Below are positions 34,607-43,101 of a stretch of DNA of 64,000 nucleotides, piece after piece; within the stretch, counting starts at the first letter, position 1, and each line of letters starts with the position of its first letter. The DNA comes from Burkholderiales bacterium (lineage in GTDB: Bacteria; Pseudomonadota; Gammaproteobacteria; Burkholderiales; Burkholderiaceae_C): assembly GCA_016223165.1 (NCBI GenBank), contig JACRPO010000017.1, forward strand, positions 62,001 through 126,000, read 5' to 3'. The notes below the pieces were generated by a model that was not told the DNA's origin, did no database searches, and saw only the letters and a program-made list of their open reading frames with translations. A program made the translations under genes and the position numbers.

Positions 34607-35356
34607 TCACTCCGTCTTCTCGTAGACATCGGTGAAGCGCTCGCCGTCCCACGCGTAGAGCAGGATGGCGGCGTGCACGCACCGGCTCGCGGCACCGGGG
34701 CGGAACAGGCCCACGCACTGGCCGCGCGCGTGGCGCACGCTGCGATAGGCCACCCCTGCCGAGCCGAGCGTCCGCAATGCCGCGCCCAGCCGGCGCGAGG
34801 TGCCGTAGTCGTCGGGGTGATACACCGCCGCCGACACGGTGCCGGGCGGGCGCAGGTCGTGCAGCCGGCCGTCGATGGCCACGTGGTACAGGCGCATCGG
34901 CAGGTGCATCGCCCGCTGCGCGGTTGCGGCGAGGAAGCGGCCGTGGTGGTGGCGCGTCTCGGCCACCGCGGTGGCGCGGTCGCGCGCGGCGTAGAACATG
35001 CCGTAGCTGCCGTCGGAGAAGCGGCTGCCGAGCGTGTTGATATGCGTGAACGCGGCCATGATGGGCCCGCTGCCGGGCCCGAACAGGCGCTCGGCGCGCG
35101 GCACGTGCTCGATCTCGCCGAGTTCGTCGCGCACGCGCTCGTTGGTCATCGCCTCCAACGCATAGAGGGCCTCGAAGTCGGCTGCGTCGGCGACGCGGTC
35201 GAACAGGTTCACCGGCGGGTGGCGCGTCGGCACGATGCGGCAGGCGGCGGCCCAGCGCACGCGGCGCGGCTCGGGCCCGGGCGACGTGGCGCCGGGCAGC
35301 GCGGCGGCCGTGCCGCTTGCGCTGCTGCCGCCGGCCGGCTCGGCGCGGGCGCTCAA
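34607..35356 (-). CDS. RES-domain toxin
   Basis: A 249-residue protein with an RES domain, named for conserved Arg, Glu and Ser. Recognisable parts are RIVPTRHPPVNLFDR, GSRFSDGSYGMFYAARDRATAVAET, and HDLRPPGTVSAAVYHPDDYG. Characterised RES toxins (MbcT, ParT, RES of Pseudomonas and Photorhabdus) consume NAD+ or modify proteins by ADP-ribosylation. At ~250 residues it is longer than the ~150-230 norm. The start appears to be TTG at 35356, overlapping the antitoxin stop (TTGA); the first ~35 residues are low-complexity and may not be needed. Confidence 0.9.
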   Translation of the reverse strand: MSARAEPAGGSSASGTAAALPGATSPGPEPRRVRWAAACRIVPTRHPPVNLFDRVADAADFEALYALEAMTNERVRDELGEIEHVPRAERLFGPGSGPIMAAFTHINTLGSRFSDGSYGMFYAARDRATAVAETRHHHGRFLAATAQRAMHLPMRLYHVAIDGRLHDLRPPGTVSAAVYHPDDYGTSRRLGAALRTLGSAGVAYRSVRHARGQCVGLFRPGAASRCVHAAILLYAWDGERFTDVYEKTE

Positions 35357-35772
35357 GACCAGCCGCCGCCGCGCACCCCGTCGAGATAGGTGCGCACCGC
35401 GTGCAGGTCGCCGACATTGCCGGCGAGCATGCGCTCGAGCGCGCTGCGCCCGCCGAAGGCCGGCGCCGTGTTCGGCTGGCGCACCCAGGCGTCGGCGGTG
35501 GCGGCATCGGGCAGCAGGATCTGCAGGCTCTTCCAGATGCCGAGCAGGCAGGACAGGCGCTCCAGCGTGTCGCGCGGCAGGCTGGCGCGCTCCGGGTGCC
35601 TGCGCCAGGCGAAGAACGTGCTGCGCGGCGGCTGGCCGAGCAGGCGCAACTGCTCATCGACGCTGAGTTGCCAGGCCTGCGCGATGCGCTCGAAGGCGCG
35701 CAGGCCGGGCGCCGCGAGCTGCTCGGGCGCGAACGAACGCGCAGGCGCTTCGGGGGCCAGGAGGGCGCTCAT
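35353..35772 (-). CDS. Xre/MbcA/ParS-type antitoxin (DUF2384)
   Basis: A 139-residue antitoxin partner of the RES toxin. An N-terminal Xre-like helix-turn-helix region covers ~25-75 (LSVDEQLRLLGQPPRSTFFAW). The C-terminal toxin-binding domain (~80-139) holds CLLGIWKSLQILLPD and FGGRSALERMLAG. GGAG with a 6-base spacer marks the ATG at 35772 rather than the one at 35784. Antitoxin-first order with overlap is standard, and autoregulation of the promoter is expected. A possible -10 is TATGAT at 35807-35802. Confidence 0.9.
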   Translation of the reverse strand: MSALLAPEAPARSFAPEQLAAPGLRAFERIAQAWQLSVDEQLRLLGQPPRSTFFAWRRHPERASLPRDTLERLSCLLGIWKSLQILLPDAATADAWVRQPNTAPAFGGRSALERMLAGNVGDLHAVRTYLDGVRGGGWS

Positions 35773-35850
35773 GCGTGACTCCATACATGCACTGTTTGGC
35801 GATCATAATCCAGAACCGGACTGTGCGGCACGGTCTTCGAATGTCCGCGC

Positions 35851-35899
35851 CTTCAGGTCCCCACTTCAGGTCCCCACTTCAGGTCCGCGCTTCAGGTCC
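35851..35899 (-). repeat. 13-bp tandem array, 4 copies, repeating the sirtuin stop codon
   Basis: Four units of 13 bp begin at plus-strand 35851, 35864, 35877 and 35890, each starting CTTCAGGTCC. On the minus strand every unit reads GGACC-TGA-AG, so the sirtuin's own end (ACC TGA) is copied three more times downstream of its stop codon. Confidence 0.9.
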
Positions 35900-36737
35900 G
35901 GGCCAGCAGCGCCGGCAACACCTGCGCCGCGGTGCCGCGCAGCCTCACGTGTGCCTGCGCGTCGATCTCGCTCTCTTGCGGATTGACGATGACCACGGTG
36001 GCGCCGGCGCGCCGCGCCAGGCCGGCCAGGCCCGCGGCCGGCCACACGGCACCGGAGGTGCCCACGACGAGCATTGCCTCGCAGGCCCCGGCCACTTGCT
36101 GCGCGCGGTCGAGCGCCGCGGCCGGCAACGCTTCGCCGAACCAGACGACCCCGGGGCGCACCAGGTTGCCGCAGCGTGCACAGCGCGGCGGCCGGCCGGG
36201 TTCCGCCGCGGTGATGTCGCACGGCGTGCGCTCGCGGCAGCGCCCTTCGTCGAGCCACCGCCGGCCGAGGATGTCGCCGTGCAGCCGCAGCACGTCGGGC
36301 TGGCCCGCACGCTGATGCAGGTCGTCCACGTTCTGCGTCACCACGCACATGCGGCCGGGGTGCGTGCGCGCCCAGGCGGCCAGCGCCTCGTGCCCGGCGT
36401 TGGGGTGGGCGCGGCGCACGCCCTCGCCGCGTTCGGCATACCAGTCCCACACCCGTTGCGGGTCCGCGCGGAAGCCCTCGACGCTGGCGAGCTCGTGCGG
36501 ATCGAAGCGCGACCACAGCCCCGTGAGCGCGTCGCGAAAGGTCGGGATGCCGCTTTCGGCGCCCATGCCCGCGCCCGTGAGCACCACCACGCGCCGCGCC
36601 CCGGCGATGGCCGCGCGAGCGTGCGGGAGCGTCTCCGCGTCGGGGCCGAACACCTCTCGATCGTGCACGGACGCAGCATAGCCGCGCAGCGCTTCGCCCG
36701 GTGCTCGGGTCACTGGTCCGGTCACTGCGTCGGTCAC
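35892..36737 (-). CDS. SIR2-family NAD-dependent protein deacylase (CobB-like)
   Basis: A 281-residue sirtuin. NAD-binding motifs are TGAGMGAESGIPTFRD and TQNVDDLHQRAG, the catalytic histidine is in RLHGDI, and four zinc cysteines are CRERTPC and CARC. WYAER holds Tyr-x-x-Arg, which in SIRT5 and E. coli CobB binds the acyl carboxylate, so desuccinylation or demalonylation is likely beside deacetylation. That suits a genome rich in CoA esters. The start is unclear: GTG at 36737 lies in a 12-bp tandem array and the first ~24 residues are repeat-derived; a GTG at the start of VHDREVFGP is possible. Confidence 0.9.
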   Translation of the reverse strand: MTDAVTGPVTRAPGEALRGYAASVHDREVFGPDAETLPHARAAIAGARRVVVLTGAGMGAESGIPTFRDALTGLWSRFDPHELASVEGFRADPQRVWDWYAERGEGVRRAHPNAGHEALAAWARTHPGRMCVVTQNVDDLHQRAGQPDVLRLHGDILGRRWLDEGRCRERTPCDITAAEPGRPPRCARCGNLVRPGVVWFGEALPAAALDRAQQVAGACEAMLVVGTSGAVWPAAGLAGLARRAGATVVIVNPQESEIDAQAHVRLRGTAAQVLPALLART

Positions 36738-36749
36738 CGCGCCGGTCCC
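36702..36749 (-). repeat. 12-bp tandem array, 4 copies, at the sirtuin start
   Basis: Plus-strand units TGCTCGGGTCAC, TGGTCCGGTCAC, TGCGTCGGTCAC and CGCGCCGGTCCC run from 36702 to 36749. On the minus strand three of them carry GTGACC, so three in-frame GTG starts are spaced by 4 codons (VTDA, VTGP, VTRA). Confidence 0.85.
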
Positions 36750-36850
36750 TGCCCCGCCGATTCCGCAGGTCAGTTTCTTGCAAGAGCGCGCTCGCGGGCC
36801 TGCCGATAATCGTCCGCATCGAACCCGTCATCCAGCAGGAGCCTCCACCC

Positions 36851-37384
36851 ATGATCCGCATTCGCCGCCTGTCCTTGCACCTGGTCGCCTGTGCCGCGCT
36901 GCTGGCGCCCGCCTGGGCGCTTGCGCAAACGCCGGCGGCCGCGGCACCGCAGCCGCTGGCACCGCTCGCGCACTGGGTCGGCGGCGAATGGGTCGGCCAG
37001 TTCGAGGTGCCCGGTGGCCGCAAGCTCACGCTCGTGCGCACCTACCAGTGGTCGTTCGACCAGCGCTTGCTCGTCGGCCGCAGCTTCGGCGAGATCGACG
37101 GCCGCCGGCGCCAGTCGCGCGAGACGCATTACTTCTGGAACCCGGCCACCAGGCGCATCGAGTTCCATGACTTCCTCGACCAGGGCGGCGGCTACGGCGA
37201 CGGCGTCATCGAGCTGCGCGACGGCGCCATCCACATGAACGTGAAGATCGTCGGCAACCCGGGCCATCCCGATTGGCGCGCCCGCATCACCGAGTCGGGC
37301 GACGACCAGGTCATCGAGGTCGAAGCGCTGAAGGATGGCCAGTGGGGGCCGTTCGGCAAGTACGCCTACCAGCGCAAGCGCTGA
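36851..37384 (+). CDS. Conserved exported protein of unknown function
   Basis: A 177-residue protein with a Sec signal peptide (RRLSLHLVACAALLAPAWALA, cut near residue 25). The mature part looks like a small lipocalin-like or DUF1579-type beta-barrel: HWVGGEWVGQFEVPGGRKL, TYQWSFDQRLLVGRSFGEI and THYFWNPATRRIEFHDF. Enzymatic residues were not recognised. AGGAG lies 9 bases before the ATG. It stands alone between the divergent sirtuin and the convergent AraC regulator. Confidence 0.8.
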   Translation: MIRIRRLSLHLVACAALLAPAWALAQTPAAAAPQPLAPLAHWVGGEWVGQFEVPGGRKLTLVRTYQWSFDQRLLVGRSFGEIDGRRRQSRETHYFWNPATRRIEFHDFLDQGGGYGDGVIELRDGAIHMNVKIVGNPGHPDWRARITESGDDQVIEVEALKDGQWGPFGKYAYQRKR

Positions 37385-37491
37385 ACAGGTCCGCGTGGAG
37401 GCGCGCGCCGCAAGGGCTTCTTCGGCGTTGCCCCAGACACACGCGGCCAGGCACGGCACGGGCACGGCAGTGTGCGGCCCGCCGGGACTCC

Positions 37492-38331
37492 TCAGCCCAG
37501 GATCACGCTCTCGTTGTCGAGCCCGCGCCGCGCGACGAACTCCCCCGGCGTGACGCCCGCGAGCCGGCGAAAGTCGTTGCCCATGTGCGCCTGGTCGGCG
37601 AAGCCGAGCTGTGCCGCCAGGTCGGCTTGCGGCGCACCGGCGGCCAGCGCCGCCATCGCGCCGTGGAAGCGGCGCACGCGCGCATAGGTCTTCGGCGCCA
37701 GGCCGACATGGCGGCGAAAGAGCGCGATCAGGTGCCGGTTCGACAAGCCCAGCCACTCGCAGGTCTCGCGCACGCTGCGGGCCGGCTGGCCGGGGTGGCC
37801 AGGAAAGGGCTCGGCCAGCACCGCGATCGCGCGCTGCACGAGCGCATGCGCGGGCTCGCGCGGCGCCAGCCGGGCCAGCAGCCAGCTCTCGGCCGCCCGG
37901 CACTGGCCGCCGCGCGTCGGCGCCGCCGCGACGCGCTCGCGCAACTCGGCCACGTCGCGCCGCAGCCAGTCGGCGCTGTCGACCACCTCGTGCGTCAAGG
38001 CCTGCAACGAGCCGCCGAAGAACGCGTGTGCGCCGCCGGGCCGGAAGCGGATGGCGAAGATGTCCGTCTCGCCGGGCGCCTCGATCTCGAGCGGCAGCTC
38101 CTGCAGCCCGGCCACCCAGGCCTCGCGGAACTCGCGCCGGTCGGTGCGCCCGGCGCGGCTGAGCAGGCGATGCGGCGGGCCGAAGTTGAGCATCAGTTGC
38201 AAGGCGCCGTTCGGCAGCACGGCCGCGCGCCGGTAGGGCGCCGCGCCGCGTGTCGCCCAGATCAGTTCGACGAAGGCGTCGAGCGGTGGCCGCGGGCGGG
38301 CGGCGAAGAAGTCGAGCGGCGCGGCGGGCAT
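37492..38331 (-). CDS. AraC-family transcriptional regulator
   Basis: A 279-residue regulator. The N-terminal part (~1-165) resembles the DUF6597 sensor type (FRPGGAHAFFGGSLQALTHEV). The C-terminal AraC DNA-binding domain (~185-275) has two helix-turn-helix motifs, the second ending in LGFADQAHMGNDFRRLAGVTPGEF. The ligand is unknown. ATG at 38331 (MPAAPLDFF) is chosen; the open frame further up is repeat-rich. Targets may include the neighbouring FadB-like gene or the exported protein, but nothing in the sequence shows it. Confidence 0.9.
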   Translation of the reverse strand: MPAAPLDFFAARPRPPLDAFVELIWATRGAAPYRRAAVLPNGALQLMLNFGPPHRLLSRAGRTDRREFREAWVAGLQELPLEIEAPGETDIFAIRFRPGGAHAFFGGSLQALTHEVVDSADWLRRDVAELRERVAAAPTRGGQCRAAESWLLARLAPREPAHALVQRAIAVLAEPFPGHPGQPARSVRETCEWLGLSNRHLIALFRRHVGLAPKTYARVRRFHGAMAALAAGAPQADLAAQLGFADQAHMGNDFRRLAGVTPGEFVARRGLDNESVILG

Positions 38332-38393
38332 GGCAGGCGCATCATGCCCGAGCGCACTCGCCACGGCAGCGGCCGGCGCCTGCACGGCGCCAC

Positions 38394-38423
38394 GATGGCG
38401 CCCATGATGGCGCCCGCGACGGC
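38394..38423. repeat. 12-bp tandem repeat, 2.5 copies, upstream of the AraC gene
   Basis: GATGGCGCCCAT, GATGGCGCCCGC, then GACGGC. It lies 63 bases upstream of the AraC start, in the gap after the FadB-like gene. Confidence 0.7.
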
Positions 38424-38458
38424 ACACCCGCCCGCGCCGGGGCGCCGATCACCGTGCC

Positions 38459-40597
38459 TCAGCCGGCGTCGCGGAACTGCCCGCCGGACTCGGCCATCTT
38501 CACGACCCCCTTCGCGGGCTCGAAGCGCGGCCCGAACTTCGCCGCCAGTTCGCGCGCACGCGCCACGAAGGCCTTGGCACCCATCGCGTTGATGAACTGC
38601 AGCGCGCCGCCGTGGAAGGGCGCAAAGCCCCAGCCGAAGATGCTGCCGATGTTGCCGTCGGCCACCGAGCGCAACACACCCTCCCCATAGCAGCGTGCCG
38701 CCTCGTTGGCCTGCGCGAACATGAGTCGATCGATGAGCTCGCGCTGCCCGGGCTGCTGCGCGGCGGTCGGATAGAGCTTCGTCAGCTCGGGCCACAGCGC
38801 CTTGCCATCCTCGCCGTAGTCGTAGAAGCCCTTGCCCGCCTTCTTGCCGATGCGGCCGATCTCGCACAGTTGCTTGATCACGCCGAGCCCCGGGTGCTCC
38901 GGCACGCTCTTGCCTTCGGCCGCAAGATCCTTCTTCGTCTGCTCGGCCACGTGCATCGACAGGCTCAGGCTCACCTCGTCCTGCAACGCAAGCGGCGGCA
39001 TCGGCATGCCGGCCTGCAGGCCCGCGACCTCGATGCTGCGCGGGTGCACGCCCTCCTTCAGCATCGCGATGCCTTCCATCACGTAGGTGGCGAAGACGCG
39101 GCTGGTGTAGAAGCCGCGGCTGTCGTTGACGACGATCGGCGTCTTGCCGATCTGTAGCACGTAGTCGAAGCCGCACGCCAGCGTCTCGTCGCTCGTTTCC
39201 TTGCCGACGATGATCTCCACCAGCGGCATCTTGTCCACCGGGCTGAAGAAATGCAGGCCGATGAAATTCTTCGGCCGCGCGCTCGCTTGTGCCAGGCCCG
39301 TGATGGGCAGCGTGCTCGTATTCGACGCAAACACCTTGTCGGCTGCGAGCACCGCCTCGGCCTTCTTCGTGACCTCGGCCTTGATGGCCCGGTCCTCGAA
39401 GACGGCCTCGATGACGAGGTCGCAGCCGGCGAGGGCTTCGAACTTCGTTGTCGGCACGATCTTCGCCAGCAGCGCGTCGCGCTTCTCGGCCGTGCTGCGG
39501 CCCTTCTTCACCGCCTTGTCGAGCAGGCCCTGCGAGTAGGCCTTGCCCCGGTCGGCCGCCTCCTGCGTGGTGTCCAGCAGCACCACGTCGATGCCGGCCT
39601 TCGCCGAGACGTAAGCGATGCCGCCGCCCATCATGCCCGCGCCGAGGATGCCGAGCTTCTTCACCTTCGAGGGCGCAACGCCGGTGGGGCGGGAAGCCCC
39701 CTTCTTGATGGCGTTCAGCTGGTACCACAGCGTGTTGATGATGTTCTTCGACTCCTGCGAGATCACGCAGGCGGCAAAGTAGCGACTCTCCACCACGCTG
39801 GCGGCCTCGAAGTCGAGCAGGCCGCCCTCGAAGATGCTGCTCATGATGTGCCGCACCGCCGGGTAGTTGCCCCAGGTCTTCTGGCTCGCGATCGAGGGCG
39901 CGATGGCCCACATCTGCACCACCGCCGGCGAGCGGCTGTCGCCGCCGGGGAACCTGAACTTCGGCTGGTCCCAGGGCTGCTTGGCCTTCGGGTTGGCGGC
40001 GATCCAGGCGCGCGCCTTGGCCATCAGGTCGTCGCGATCCTTCGCGAGGTCGGCGAGCAGGCCCATCTCCTTGGCCTTGGCCGGCGCGATGTCGTTGCCC
40101 TCGCCGCAGATCTGCAAAGCCGTCTGGATACCCACCAGGCGCGGCAGCCGCACCGTGCCGCCGCCACCGGGCAGCAGCCCGAGCTTCACCTCGGGCTGGC
40201 CGATCTTGAGGCGCGGGTCGTCGATGGCGAAACGCGCATGGCAGGCGAGCGCGATCTCCAGGCCGCCGCCGAGCACATGGCCGTTGATCGCCGCCACCAC
40301 CGGCTTGCCTTGCAGCTCGAGCTGACGCAGCACCTTCTTCATCGCCATGCTGGCTTCGAAAGGCTCTTCCGGCGTCGTCCACCGGCTCATGCGGTCGAGG
40401 TCGCCGCCGGCGCAGAAGTCGGCCTTGCCGCTCGCGAGGATCATGCCCTTCACGGCCGGATCGGCGAGCTTCGTCACGGCCTCGGCGATGCCTTCCATCA
40501 GCGTGTCACCGACCACGTTCATCGGGCGGCCGGGCAGGTCCATCGTCGCGACGAGGATGCCGTCGCTGCCCACTTCGAGCTTGACTGCGTTCGACAT
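38459..40597 (-). CDS. FadB/FadJ-like bifunctional enoyl-CoA hydratase / 3-hydroxyacyl-CoA dehydrogenase
   Basis: A 712-residue beta-oxidation multienzyme. Residues ~1-200 form the crotonase domain: oxyanion-hole segments GKADFCAGGDL and GHVLGGGLEIALAC, and catalytic Glu in GLLPGGGGTVRLPRL. The NAD-binding dehydrogenase begins ~320 (LGILGAGMMGGGIAYVSA). The catalytic His is in NFIGLHFFSP with Glu in AVFED, and C-terminal 3HCDH repeats run to the end. It hydrates trans-2-enoyl-CoA and oxidises the 3-hydroxy product to 3-ketoacyl-CoA. It lies 5 bases after the thiolase, last in the SCP2-MerR-ACAD-thiolase-FadB operon. Confidence 0.94.
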   Translation of the reverse strand: MSNAVKLEVGSDGILVATMDLPGRPMNVVGDTLMEGIAEAVTKLADPAVKGMILASGKADFCAGGDLDRMSRWTTPEEPFEASMAMKKVLRQLELQGKPVVAAINGHVLGGGLEIALACHARFAIDDPRLKIGQPEVKLGLLPGGGGTVRLPRLVGIQTALQICGEGNDIAPAKAKEMGLLADLAKDRDDLMAKARAWIAANPKAKQPWDQPKFRFPGGDSRSPAVVQMWAIAPSIASQKTWGNYPAVRHIMSSIFEGGLLDFEAASVVESRYFAACVISQESKNIINTLWYQLNAIKKGASRPTGVAPSKVKKLGILGAGMMGGGIAYVSAKAGIDVVLLDTTQEAADRGKAYSQGLLDKAVKKGRSTAEKRDALLAKIVPTTKFEALAGCDLVIEAVFEDRAIKAEVTKKAEAVLAADKVFASNTSTLPITGLAQASARPKNFIGLHFFSPVDKMPLVEIIVGKETSDETLACGFDYVLQIGKTPIVVNDSRGFYTSRVFATYVMEGIAMLKEGVHPRSIEVAGLQAGMPMPPLALQDEVSLSLSMHVAEQTKKDLAAEGKSVPEHPGLGVIKQLCEIGRIGKKAGKGFYDYGEDGKALWPELTKLYPTAAQQPGQRELIDRLMFAQANEAARCYGEGVLRSVADGNIGSIFGWGFAPFHGGALQFINAMGAKAFVARARELAAKFGPRFEPAKGVVKMAESGGQFRDAG

Positions 40598-40602
40598 GAT
40601 GC

Positions 40603-41808
40603 TCAGACCCTCTCGATGATTGTGGCGATGCCCATGCCGCCGCCCACGCACAGCGTGGCGAGGCCGGTGCCCAGGTCGCGGCGCTCCAGTTCGTCGAGCA
40701 GGGTGCCGAGGATGATGCAGCCGGTGGCCCCCAGCGGATGGCCCATGGCGATCGAGCCGCCGTTGACGTTGACGCGCTCGAGGTCGACGCCGAGGTCGCG
40801 CGCCGTCTTCATCGGCACCACGGCGAAGGCCTCGTTGACCTCCCAGAGGTCGATGTCCTTGGCCTGCATGCCCGCCTTCGCCAGCGCCTTGCGGCAGGCC
40901 GGCGTCGGGCCCGTCAGCATGATGGTCGGCTCGCTGCCGATCACCGCCGCGCTTCGGATGCGGGCGCGCGGCTTCAGGCCCGCCTTCGCGCCACCTTCCT
41001 TGCTGCCCACGAGCATCAGTGCTGCACCGTCGACGATGCCGCTGCTGTTGCCGGCGTGGTGCATGTGCGTGATCCGCTCCACCGTCGTGTACTTGCGCAG
41101 CGCCGTCGCGTCGAAGCCCATCTGGCCGATCATCGCGAAGCTCGGCTCGAGCTTGGCCATGGCCTCCATGCTGGCGTTGTCGCGGATCGTCTCGTCGCGG
41201 TCGAGCATCAGCAGGCCCGCGATGTCGCGTACCGGGACGACGCTCTTCGCGAAGCGCCCTTCGGCGCGCGCCGCGGCCGCCTTCTGGTGCGAGCGCAACG
41301 CGAAGCCATCGACGTCGGCGCGCCCCCAGCCTTCGAGCGTGCCGATGAGGTCGGCACCGATGCCCTGCGGCACGAAGCCGGTCTTCTCGTTGATGCGCGG
41401 GTCCATCACCCAGGCGCCGCCGTCGCTGCCCATGGTCCAGCGGCTCATGCTCTCGACGCCGCCGGCGACCACCAGATCCTCCCAGCCGCTCTTCACCTTG
41501 GCCGCCGCGAGGTTCACGCTCTCCAGGCCGCTGGCACAGAAGCGGCTTTGCGTGACGCCGGCCACCGTCTGCGCCCACTCGGCGTCGAGCACCGCGGTGC
41601 GTGCGATGTCGGCGCCCTGCTCGCCGATGGGCGTGACGCAGCCAAGCACCACGTCGTCGACGAGCGCGGTGTCGAGCCGGCACCGCTGCTGCATCGCCTG
41701 CAACAGCGTGCGCAGCAGCCACACCGGCGCCGCCTGGTGCAGGCTGCCGTCCTTCTTGCCCTTGCCGCGCGGCGTGCGCACATGGTCGTAGATGAATGCA
41801 TCGGACAT
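40603..41808 (-). CDS. Acetyl-CoA C-acyltransferase (3-ketoacyl-CoA thiolase)
   Basis: A 401-residue degradative thiolase. The nucleophilic cysteine is in SRFCASGLESVN (~88). GGVESMSRWTMG follows, and the second-half motifs are NVNGGSIAMGHPLGATGCI (catalytic His) and CVGGGMGIA (proton-transfer Cys). It cleaves 3-ketoacyl-CoA with CoA to acetyl-CoA and a shortened acyl-CoA. It is between ACAD and FadB, 10 bases after the former. Chain-length range is not evident. Confidence 0.94.
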   Translation of the reverse strand: MSDAFIYDHVRTPRGKGKKDGSLHQAAPVWLLRTLLQAMQQRCRLDTALVDDVVLGCVTPIGEQGADIARTAVLDAEWAQTVAGVTQSRFCASGLESVNLAAAKVKSGWEDLVVAGGVESMSRWTMGSDGGAWVMDPRINEKTGFVPQGIGADLIGTLEGWGRADVDGFALRSHQKAAAARAEGRFAKSVVPVRDIAGLLMLDRDETIRDNASMEAMAKLEPSFAMIGQMGFDATALRKYTTVERITHMHHAGNSSGIVDGAALMLVGSKEGGAKAGLKPRARIRSAAVIGSEPTIMLTGPTPACRKALAKAGMQAKDIDLWEVNEAFAVVPMKTARDLGVDLERVNVNGGSIAMGHPLGATGCIILGTLLDELERRDLGTGLATLCVGGGMGIATIIERV

Positions 41809-41818
41809 CGTGGGCTCC

Positions 41819-43003
41819 TTACATGAACCGGCTGGCCAGCTCTTTCATGATCTCGTTGGTGCCGCCGTAGATGCGCTGCACGCGCGCGTCGACGTACAGC
41901 TCGGCGATCGGGTACTCCATCATGTACCCGTAGCCGCCGAAGAGCTGCAGGCACTCGTCCATCACCTTGCACTGCTGCTCGCTCACCCAGGCCTTGGCCA
42001 GCGCGGCGCGCGCCGCGTCGAGCTCGCCCTTCAGGTGCGCGACCATGCAAGCGTCGACGAAGGCGCGTGTCGCCAGCACCGTGGCCTGCACCTCGGCGAG
42101 CTTGAAGCGGGTGTTCTGGAAGTCCCACACCGCCTTGCCGAAGGCGCGGCGCTCTTTCGTGTACCTGAGCGTCTCCTCGAGCGCGCGTTCCATCGCGCCG
42201 ATGCCGCTCACGGCGATGATGAGGCGCTCCTGCGGCAGCTCCTGCATCAGCTGGAAGAACCCTTGGCCCTCCTTCGTGCCGAGCAGGTTCTCGGCCGGCA
42301 CGCGCACATCGTCGAAGAAGAGCTCGCTCGTGTCCTGCGCCTTCATGCCCACCTTGTCGAGGTGGCGGCCGCGGCGGAAGCCGGGCGTGGAGTCGCGAGC
42401 CCCTTCGGCAGCGTCGGTCTCGACGAAGACCAGCGACATGCCCTTGGCCCCGCCGTCGCCGGTGCGGCAGACCACGGCGATGAGGTTCGCGTTCTGGCCG
42501 TTGGTGATGAAGGTCTTGGCGCCGTTGACGACGTAGTGGTCGCCCCCCACTCCACGTTCCAGCCTTGCCGTCGTGCGCACGCTCTGCAGGTCGCTGCCGG
42601 TGCCGGGCTCGGTCATCGCGATGGCAGTGATGAACTCGCCGGTGCACATCTTCGGCAACCAGCGCCGCTTCTGCTCCTCGGTGCCGTTGTGGATGATGTA
42701 CGGGGCCACGATCGCCGAGTGCAGCCCGCCGCCCCAGCCGCTCATGTTGGCGCGCGCCTGCTCGAGCAGGATCACCGCCTCGTGGCCGAAGTTGCCGCCG
42801 CCGCCGCCGTACTCGGCCGGCGTGGAGACGCAGAGCAGCCCGTTCGCGGCCGCCTCGCGCCACACCTCGGGCGGCATCTTGCCCTGCGCGCGGAACTCCG
42901 CGGCGCGCGGCGTCCACTTCTGCTCGATGTAGCGCTTGACCGACTCGCGCAGCATCTCGTGCTCGTCGGTCATCCAGGGCGAGGGGAAAGTGGGCAGGGT
43001 CAT
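41819..43003 (-). CDS. Acyl-CoA dehydrogenase
   Basis: A 394-residue flavoprotein that introduces the trans-2 double bond into acyl-CoA. The FAD-binding signature is IAMTEPGTGSDLQSVRTTA; the C-terminal signature includes LQLFGGYGYMMEYPIAELY and RIYGGTNEIM. The catalytic glutamate position matches the ...GGTNEI loop group. No strong ribosome site precedes the ATG at 43003, and an 11-bp tandem array lies 22 bases upstream. It is the first beta-oxidation enzyme of the minus operon. Confidence 0.93.
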   Translation of the reverse strand: MTLPTFPSPWMTDEHEMLRESVKRYIEQKWTPRAAEFRAQGKMPPEVWREAAANGLLCVSTPAEYGGGGGNFGHEAVILLEQARANMSGWGGGLHSAIVAPYIIHNGTEEQKRRWLPKMCTGEFITAIAMTEPGTGSDLQSVRTTARLERGVGGDHYVVNGAKTFITNGQNANLIAVVCRTGDGGAKGMSLVFVETDAAEGARDSTPGFRRGRHLDKVGMKAQDTSELFFDDVRVPAENLLGTKEGQGFFQLMQELPQERLIIAVSGIGAMERALEETLRYTKERRAFGKAVWDFQNTRFKLAEVQATVLATRAFVDACMVAHLKGELDAARAALAKAWVSEQQCKVMDECLQLFGGYGYMMEYPIAELYVDARVQRIYGGTNEIMKELASRFM

Positions 43004-43024
43004 CGGGTTGGCCAGGAGCTTGCG

Positions 43025-43090
43025 GCGATCAGGCAGCGATGAGGCAGCGACGAGGCAGCGATCAGACAGCGATCAGACAGCGATCAGGCA
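43025..43090. repeat. 11-bp tandem array, 6 copies, between MerR and acyl-CoA dehydrogenase
   Basis: Six contiguous 11-bp units of GCGATCAGGCA type: 43025-43035, -046, -057, -068, -079 and -090, with one to two changes per unit. It fills most of the 98-base gap and starts 11 bases after the MerR stop. On the minus strand every unit reads TGCCTGATCGC (or TGTCTGATCGC), so a TGA or TCA is carried in each. Confidence 0.92.
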
Positions 43091-43101
43091 GCGGGCCCGC
43101 A

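Noticed and set aside
43025..43090. Possible CRISPR or iteron-type origin
   Set aside because: Units are 11 bp with no spacers, no cas genes, no replication initiator and no AT-rich unwinding region nearby.
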